A stretch of DNA of 64,000 bases. Source: Acanthosepion esculentum. Taxonomy: Eukaryota; Mollusca; Cephalopoda; Sepiida; Sepiidae. The DNA lies in the NCBI GenBank assembly GCA_964036315.1, contig OZ038495.1:25861190-25925189 (forward strand), in the 5' to 3' direction. The translations under genes and the position numbers were made by a program. Positions 58,336 to 64,000 of this stretch are shown here, one piece after another. The notes below the pieces were generated by a model. The model was not told the DNA's origin, made no database searches, and worked only from the letters and a program-made list of their open reading frames with translations. Position 1 is the first letter of the stretch. Each line of letters starts with the position of its first letter.

Positions 58336-59754
58336 ATTTTTGTTTATATAAAAAAAAAAAAAATTTATGTACCTGCTAACCCCCCATATATTTTATTTAA
58401 ATTTTCAGAAATTCTTTTTAGTGCTTAATGTAAGGACAAGTTCTTGGTGAATTTAAATGATAAAATTTTTTGAGCCTAACAGGATCCCCAGTTAGAGAAA
58501 TTTGCTCTGAATTGTAAAATGAGAAAAAAACAATAAACTAAAACGTTATTTAATTAGAGAAGCTCTTAATTGCTTTTATGTATTGGATTGGATTCCAACA
58601 GAATAACATAGGGAACAAATAGGATACATTTATAAATCTTAAATGTTACATTTTATTAAAACTACATATAGAGGTGGGGGGGGGAGAGAAAACATTCTGG
58701 AATTAAATTTTCATGATTTTTTTTTTTTTTTTTTTTTTTGTTTAAGCAGCATGTCTTGTCAAGCAACATTTGTGTGTATAATTCATGTATGCATATCTAG
58801 TACATATTTTTATTTATGTTTCGTGGTTGTCCACATGTTGATTTGGGGGACGTTTTATGTGAGGGTCAAAAAAAAAAATTATGTAACACCAGTTGTAGTA
58901 GTAGATAGACATATCTTAAATTCTTTAAGTATGAATTTTATAAAGTGTTTGTACGTTTATAGATAGTAAAATATTTTTTCAGAGCTTTCTTGATGTATTT
59001 CCTGCATAAAGAATTGTTCATTTTTAATTAGGATAACATTTATAAAATCAAAGTTATGACCAGTTTTGCTCCTGTGTATTACAAGTGAGTTTAAAGGGTT
59101 TTCCCAACCTTGGGTACTCTCTTATGTTTGTAGATGTGGGCTTTTATATTCTTAGGTGTTAATTCAATAAAATATTAAATTGCTTAAAATATTTTCTTAA
59201 ATTTTTAAGATTGTTGGGTAGTTTAAAAAAAAAAAAAATTATGTAAAAAGTTATATATAAAATGTTATATTTGTCAAGTAACTATTACAGTTATGTTCCA
59301 CTTAGAAAAAAAAATTCCATTCCAAAACATAAATCTAGTAAGATATTGTCAACATCATAAAAACACTTTACCTCAGTGTTTAAAAAAAATGGTTTTCTCT
59401 GATATTTTAAACTAAAAGTAAGTAATATTTGTTTACAAATAATTTTATTAAACTTTAAATCAGCTAATATTCCTCAAATAGTTTCAGAAAAGTATTTTTT
59501 ACTTTTGAAAATTTTTTAATAAAGAATTACATTGTCTTGACAGGTAGCTAAAAATTACTAAAAATCAGCAACTTTTAGCGATTTGAAAAAAAAAAGCTTA
59601 CTTTGATAGATAAAAGCCACAAACTTGATAAAAACAGTTTTATCATGAAAATGTTTGTTATTAAGAGGAAAACAAAAGTTTTTTAAGAATCAACAGGTGG
59701 GTGAAAGATTAGTGTAGGGAGTTATAACTTTTTTTTTTCTTTCTTTTGTTAAAA

Positions 59755-59850
59755 TCACATTTTGGAAATTATTGCAAAAATAAAATAATTGTCAGATTTT
59801 AATGAAATTTTCAGTATTTATTAACAAATGAATGCAACTATCTTTGAATA
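59755..59850 (+). repeat. Short direct repeat F, copy 2
   Basis: Partner of 58245-58335 (TTTGGAAATTATTGCAAAAA, then GATTTTAATGAAATTTTCAG and ACAAATGAATG). Confidence 0.6.
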
Positions 59851-60002
59851 TTTTTTTTTTTTTTCCTTTAAACTTAAAAAAATGAGTTTCATGTCTTTAA
59901 ACAAATAAATTTATTTCTATGCTCGCATGAAATTATGCAATAATTTCAATCAAACTGTAAAATAATTATAATTTCAATTAAAGCAAATTTATATCTTCTT
60001 TT

Positions 60003-60395
60003 CATCGAAGAATCCACCACAAGCATTTATTACTGCAGAGTAAATTCTTGGCATCCTTTCTATTAACTTGTAAAAGTATGTTGGTGGGAGTGATTCTTAA
60101 GCAGTGTGTAAATGTGTAAACAACTCTTGCTTATTCTTAGGCAGTTTAATTTGAACTTTACGATCAATTTCGCCCCAGATTAATTCAACTGGTGAAAGAT
60201 CTGGGGTGGCTAGTCATGATTTGTAAAAATTCCCTTATCTTCCTTTGATTTTAGATAATAGGTACACAGTTTTTAGCTGTGTTTTGGATCATTATCTTAT
60301 TGCAAAACAAAATTTTGTCCAATAATGCAGCAGCTAGAATGAATTTTTATGAATTTAGAAACAATTCAGGGTGGTCCCAAACTTTTGATCAGTAG
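60003..60395 (-). pseudogene. Tc1-type transposase 3' fragment joined to one terminal repeat
   Basis: On the minus strand, pieces read SPVELIWGEIDRK (about 60157-60195), which keeps the third catalytic residue (Glu) of the DD34E class, then LPKNKQELFT and the C-terminal LIERMP-like segment near 60040. Upstream on that strand, CACTACTGATCAAAAGTTTG followed by GGACCACCCTG (60360-60395) is a Tc1-type terminal inverted repeat. Only ~90 bp separates the terminus from the catalytic third, so most of the gene is deleted. It is a dead internal-deletion copy. Confidence 0.75.
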
Positions 60396-60402
60396 TGTGT
60401 GT

Positions 60403-60403
60403 A

Positions 60404-60453
<50 letters not shown>

Positions 60454-60454
60454 T
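60403..60454. repeat. Compound (AT)n(AC)n microsatellite
   Basis: About 26 bp AT followed by about 24 bp AC, starting eight bases after the Tc1-type terminal repeat. Confidence 0.97.
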
Positions 60455-61357
60455 GCATGGAATCATTTTAAATTTACAAGGACAAAAATATTTTAGTTTC
60501 CTGCAACAATTGCATTTTCTTTTACCTAGGACCCAAATATTGTGCTTTTTGAAATGATACTTTAAAGTGGGTCATGTTTTAAATATTGACCCTTTTTTTT
60601 TTTCTCTTTTTATCTGAAAGGTTTATTTCCTAATAAAAATTTTAAAATAAGGTAAAAAAAAAAAAATTTAAAATAAGGTATGTGCTGGATGAAAATTTCC
60701 AATAAATTAATGTGTAAAATACATTAAAATTTTTTTTCATTTAATTTTGGCATAGTCATCAAAATATCTACCCACATACTACAGAGTAGTTTAATCAATA
60801 TGATGTAAAATAAAACAGGTTTATAAAATTGCCATGAATGCTGCAAAGATTTGAGTAATATCATTTTACATAATTGGTTGATTACAACCACACGTTGCTA
60901 GAAAATTAGATGTTTTTTGCAACAGACATCTTCAAAAAGATCATCTATGTAATTTTTATACTATTATATTTTTCATATTGAAACAAAAAATTGTAGACTT
61001 CATAGTCAGATTAATGTAACTTTTGGAACTACTTTCCTAATGTCTCCTCTTCCTCTCATTTCATTGTAAAGTTTGGTAAGTTAGTTAAAAATGGATGGTT
61101 CTTAGAGACCATGGCCACTGATAGTAGTAGAGGTAATTGTGGTGGTGGTGGCAGCAGCAGCAAATGTGATGGTGGTAGCAGATGTAATGTTGGCTATTTG
61201 TAGCCCCTTCTTGGCTCCTGGAGAATTGCCAATAAGTAACTTACTGCTGTTTTTAGATGTGATGTGTATATATGTCTATATAAATATTAAAGTATCTATG
61301 GTAGCATATGAATGCATCAAAAATATTATGAATCTTCTATCATCCTATGTATGGCAG
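60455..61357. other. AT-rich sequence; short GGTGGTGG/CAGCAG tract at 61140-61165
   Basis: The open frame starting at 61139 is driven by the triplet-like tract and is not convincing, except for its last 35 nt, treated separately. Confidence 0.4.
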
Positions 61358-61392
61358 GCTGGTTATGCTGGAGAACACGCTTCACTGTACAT
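61358..61392 (+). CDS. Possible 35-nt downstream exon
   Basis: Bounded by an acceptor (CCTATGTATGGCAG) and a strong donor (CAT|GTGAGT). In the phase left by the exon ending at 17718 it reads AGYAGEHASLY plus two bases. GC content is higher than the flanks. The distance of about 43.6 kb from that exon is large but possible for this kind of genome. It could equally be chance; no protein identity supports it. Confidence 0.3.
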
Positions 61393-62115
61393 GTGAGTAT
61401 TTAATTACTATGATCGGACTGTAGGAAAAAAGGGTGGAATGAAAATTTTTGTGTCACACACATATGCACAATACATATACACACGTGTGTGTGTGTGTGT
61501 GTGTATTTCTACTACATTCTTAGAAAGCAAAATAGCTTTTTCTTACTGATATATTTGCTTACATCAACATTTTTTTTTTTAGTTTAAAAACATGTAAGGC
61601 AAATGAAGTCATTGCTTAATCTAAGTGTAAATTTAAAACTAACATAAAAGAAAGCTTTTTATATTTATGGATTAATGTAGTAATTTCAAAGACTTTTTCA
61701 CCTTTTATAAGGTAAATTATATTTCATTTGAAGTTTAAATTTCTTTTTTTTCTTAGATTCTTTTGTCTTTGTACCGACTTGATCAGTTCTTATGGAGTGT
61801 ATTTTTTTTCATCTTGTCTAATGTATTAAACATTTTCATCTAGAATTTTACAAGTGCTTGTGTAAAGGGCAAAATTAAGTTATGTAATTGACATTTTATT
61901 AATGTTTATGGTATGGTTTAGTTTCAAATCTCAATATTTGATCACAGATGACTGAAGGGATTTTTGTTAATCATTTATCCAAATACATAAAATGCTATTT
62001 CACTGTTTTGTGCTTATTTATTTACTTACATTTTAAATAAATTTGCCAAAATAAAGTACATTTATTAAATTTTTCAGTTTTGTCTTTTATCTAAACATTT
62101 TTGAAGTGAGGAAGG

Positions 62116-62117
<2 letters not shown>
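61393..62117. other. AT-rich sequence with (GT)n at 61483-61505
   Basis: No gene recognised. Confidence 0.5.

Positions 62118-62176
<59 letters not shown>
62118..62176. repeat. (AT)n microsatellite
   Basis: About 58 bp of pure TA/AT dinucleotides. Confidence 0.98.
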
Positions 62177-62180
<4 letters not shown>

Positions 62181-63874
62181 TAATTCTACCATAAGCAAAA
62201 TTAATTTCTCAATATTTTTTATAAACACTTTATTAATGTGTATAAATTTATAAACCCTTTTCATTAAAGGATAACTAAGAAATATTCTTATTCTAAATAC
62301 TTAAATCAAACAAATATTTTTGTTTTTATTCCTCTAACCTTACAGTTATGAAAAAATAGAATAATATTTTATGTAGGTTTTCTAATAACTGAATGATGCT
62401 AAAATGTCTATATTTTCGGAAAGTAATAAAGCAAATAAATTACTTTTAGCATTTAACATAAATGAAATACATTTGCATAATTAAAAAAATGGCAAAATTA
62501 ACTTGGTAGTAACTATAAAATATTAGCTTGGTAATAACTATAAAATGTGATTTGTTTATACATTTTATCTTTGAAATAGAGCTGGCAAACCCTTTAAATT
62601 TAGATTAAAATTAATTTTTCAAATGTATGTACATACATTTTACTGTATGTTATAAAGACCTCCCCCTTACTCACACAAGTGCTTCTTTGCTTTCTTTAAT
62701 CCATTGACTACCAGAAATCAGTTATAAATCTGACTTGAAGTGCCAACTTTATAATAAAGAAGTTTTGAGTTGATTTTATAGCTTCAACTGAAGTTTTTAA
62801 AAAGTACAGTGATGACTTTTGTGTTATTTGCGAAGACAAACCACATCTCTGATGATTTTTGAAACTATCAACAATGCATTCTAGCACCAAGTTTGGATAT
62901 TGGATACTTCTATTGCTTTTCAAATGCTTCATTTATGTTATATTTTCAATAAATCTTTCCCATAAAAAGTTTGTTTTTAATTGCCTTAACGATTCTTCAT
63001 CTCTGGCTTAGATGTCAGGTACCAGTTATTTGTGTTAAAAACTCTTGGTTGTAGCCTTCATAGCAAGACCACAAAAATGGGTAACTCATACCCATATAAA
63101 AACTTGCAGTCATAAAAACTGCCAACAGCAAGTTATCTTGTGATTGGCAGTCAATGTGTTAATCATGTTATGCTTTGATTAACAATATGCTCTTATTTCT
63201 TAAAGGACATCTGTAACTCAAGATTTAGCATATTGGCTGCATATATCATCAAACAATTATATGGTTTAATGATAGTGTCTATTTATTTATATATTTCCTG
63301 TCCAATCTGTAGTTGGAAAGTAGGCAAATCAACCTGTTAGTATACTGATGAATGATTACTTCCCTTAGTTGATTTAATAATCTGTACAATTAAAATAATT
63401 ATCTGCATTTAGGCAAAATTAGTTCCTGAACAAAATGAACTGTTTAATTAATTAGTTCCTTTACTCCTGTTTCTTAGATTGCAGTCTTATTTGTTCAAAC
63501 CTATCATGTGAGGCACACAGATACCGTTGTCAGTTAAGTGATCATCTTGCTTCAACTTGATCTTGAAATGGGGTTTGTTGCCCTCAATATTTCCATTTCA
63601 GTGTTAAGCACACACAGTTTTCAACATGAAAAGATATTAGCAAAATGGGATTTATACAATACCAGGAGTAATCAATGGATCATAGATACCACTGAATGTC
63701 CCCCCCAAAAAAAGGGAACAGATTAATTAAATGGTTGAGTGATCTCTATTTTAGTTGTGAATTCTTTATCTCTGCTTTATTGAATCTCAATACATTGTTT
63801 CAGGACTTTGTTTCATTGCATTTCATTATTAAAACTTTCTAACAATTGCCATCATTTTTTTAGGGCATGGGTAC

Positions 63875-63877
<3 letters not shown>
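62177..63877. other. AT-rich sequence, nothing recognised
   Basis: A short near-duplicate (TTGGTAGTAACTATAAAATAT then TTGGTAATAACTATAAAATGT, 62500-62550) is the only local repeat seen. No coding similarity. Confidence 0.4.

Positions 63878-63944
<67 letters not shown>
63878..63944. repeat. (GT)n microsatellite
   Basis: About 66 bp of uninterrupted GT dinucleotides. Confidence 0.98.
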
Positions 63945-63949
<5 letters not shown>

Positions 63950-64000
63950 ATATGATTACTTTTGTTGAACATAAGTATATATGTACACTAGTTACTAGTA

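Noticed and set aside
61139..61357. Val/Ala-rich open frame
   Set aside because: Comes from a GGTGGTGG/CAGCAGCAG tract; no conserved domain and it crosses a likely splice acceptor.
1..64000. CRISPR arrays, operons or bacterial-type genes
   Set aside because: Base composition, introns, SINEs, LINEs and microsatellites are those of animal nuclear DNA; no spaced short palindromic arrays seen.

Overview
The window is AT-rich animal nuclear DNA, dominated by decayed transposable elements, dinucleotide microsatellites and homopolymer runs. There is no operon-like organisation and almost no host coding sequence. It carries tRNA-derived SINEs, non-LTR retrotransposon 3' ends, Ty3/gypsy and Ty1/copia relics, several mariner/Tc1 families and hAT elements, plus a few very short candidate exons separated by kilobases. 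This fits a large, intron-rich invertebrate genome. A mollusc, possibly a cephalopod, is my best guess from the repeat mix; this is inference, not proof.

Layout. 1-2.1 kb: AT-rich, nothing recognised. 2.1-5.5 kb: a gutted Ty3/gypsy retrotransposon between LTR-like direct repeats, with a nearly complete mariner (3894-5182) nested in its 3' part. 5.8-8.3 kb: two copies of an unnamed repeat flanking long AT runs and a large foldback made of tRNA-like units. 9.1-9.5 kb: a LINE 3' end. 11.3-13.2 kb: an antisense Ty3/gypsy gag-protease-RT relic. 13.4-15.6 kb: two short SINEs. 16.9-17.7 kb: a locally GC/CpG-richer block that looks like the 5' end of a host gene, with a first coding exon and a 39-nt second exon; a possible 35-nt third exon lies at 61.36 kb. 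If these belong together, 17.7-61.4 kb would be mostly intron filled with transposons.

21-33 kb: a SINE, a hAT element with terminal repeats and target duplication, a LINE RT relic, an LTR with leader, a 110-bp mariner-type MITE, a second foldback tRNA-like element and a DD37D-type mariner relic. 34-47 kb: two copies of a ~2-kb unidentified repeat (a third is at 56 kb), a 754-bp hAT MITE with a perfect 8-bp duplication, an antisense LINE, a reverse-transcriptase relic with an unusual YRDD box, and hairpins resembling hammerhead-ribozyme cores beside AT tracts. 47.6-53.6 kb: a Tc1-like relic, then a Ty1/copia element with a 5' LTR and an initiator-Met-tRNA primer site. The copia relic is interrupted by a SINE with 11-bp target duplications and scarred by a 56-bp perfect palindrome. 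53-64 kb: more mariner/Tc1 fragments and microsatellites.

No transposase or polymerase here is intact. The mariner is closest, with only two premature stops. The most unusual items are the tRNA-containing foldbacks, the YRDD RT with hammerhead-like hairpins, the templated palindrome in copia, the three-copy repeat of unknown class, and the putative microexon gene.
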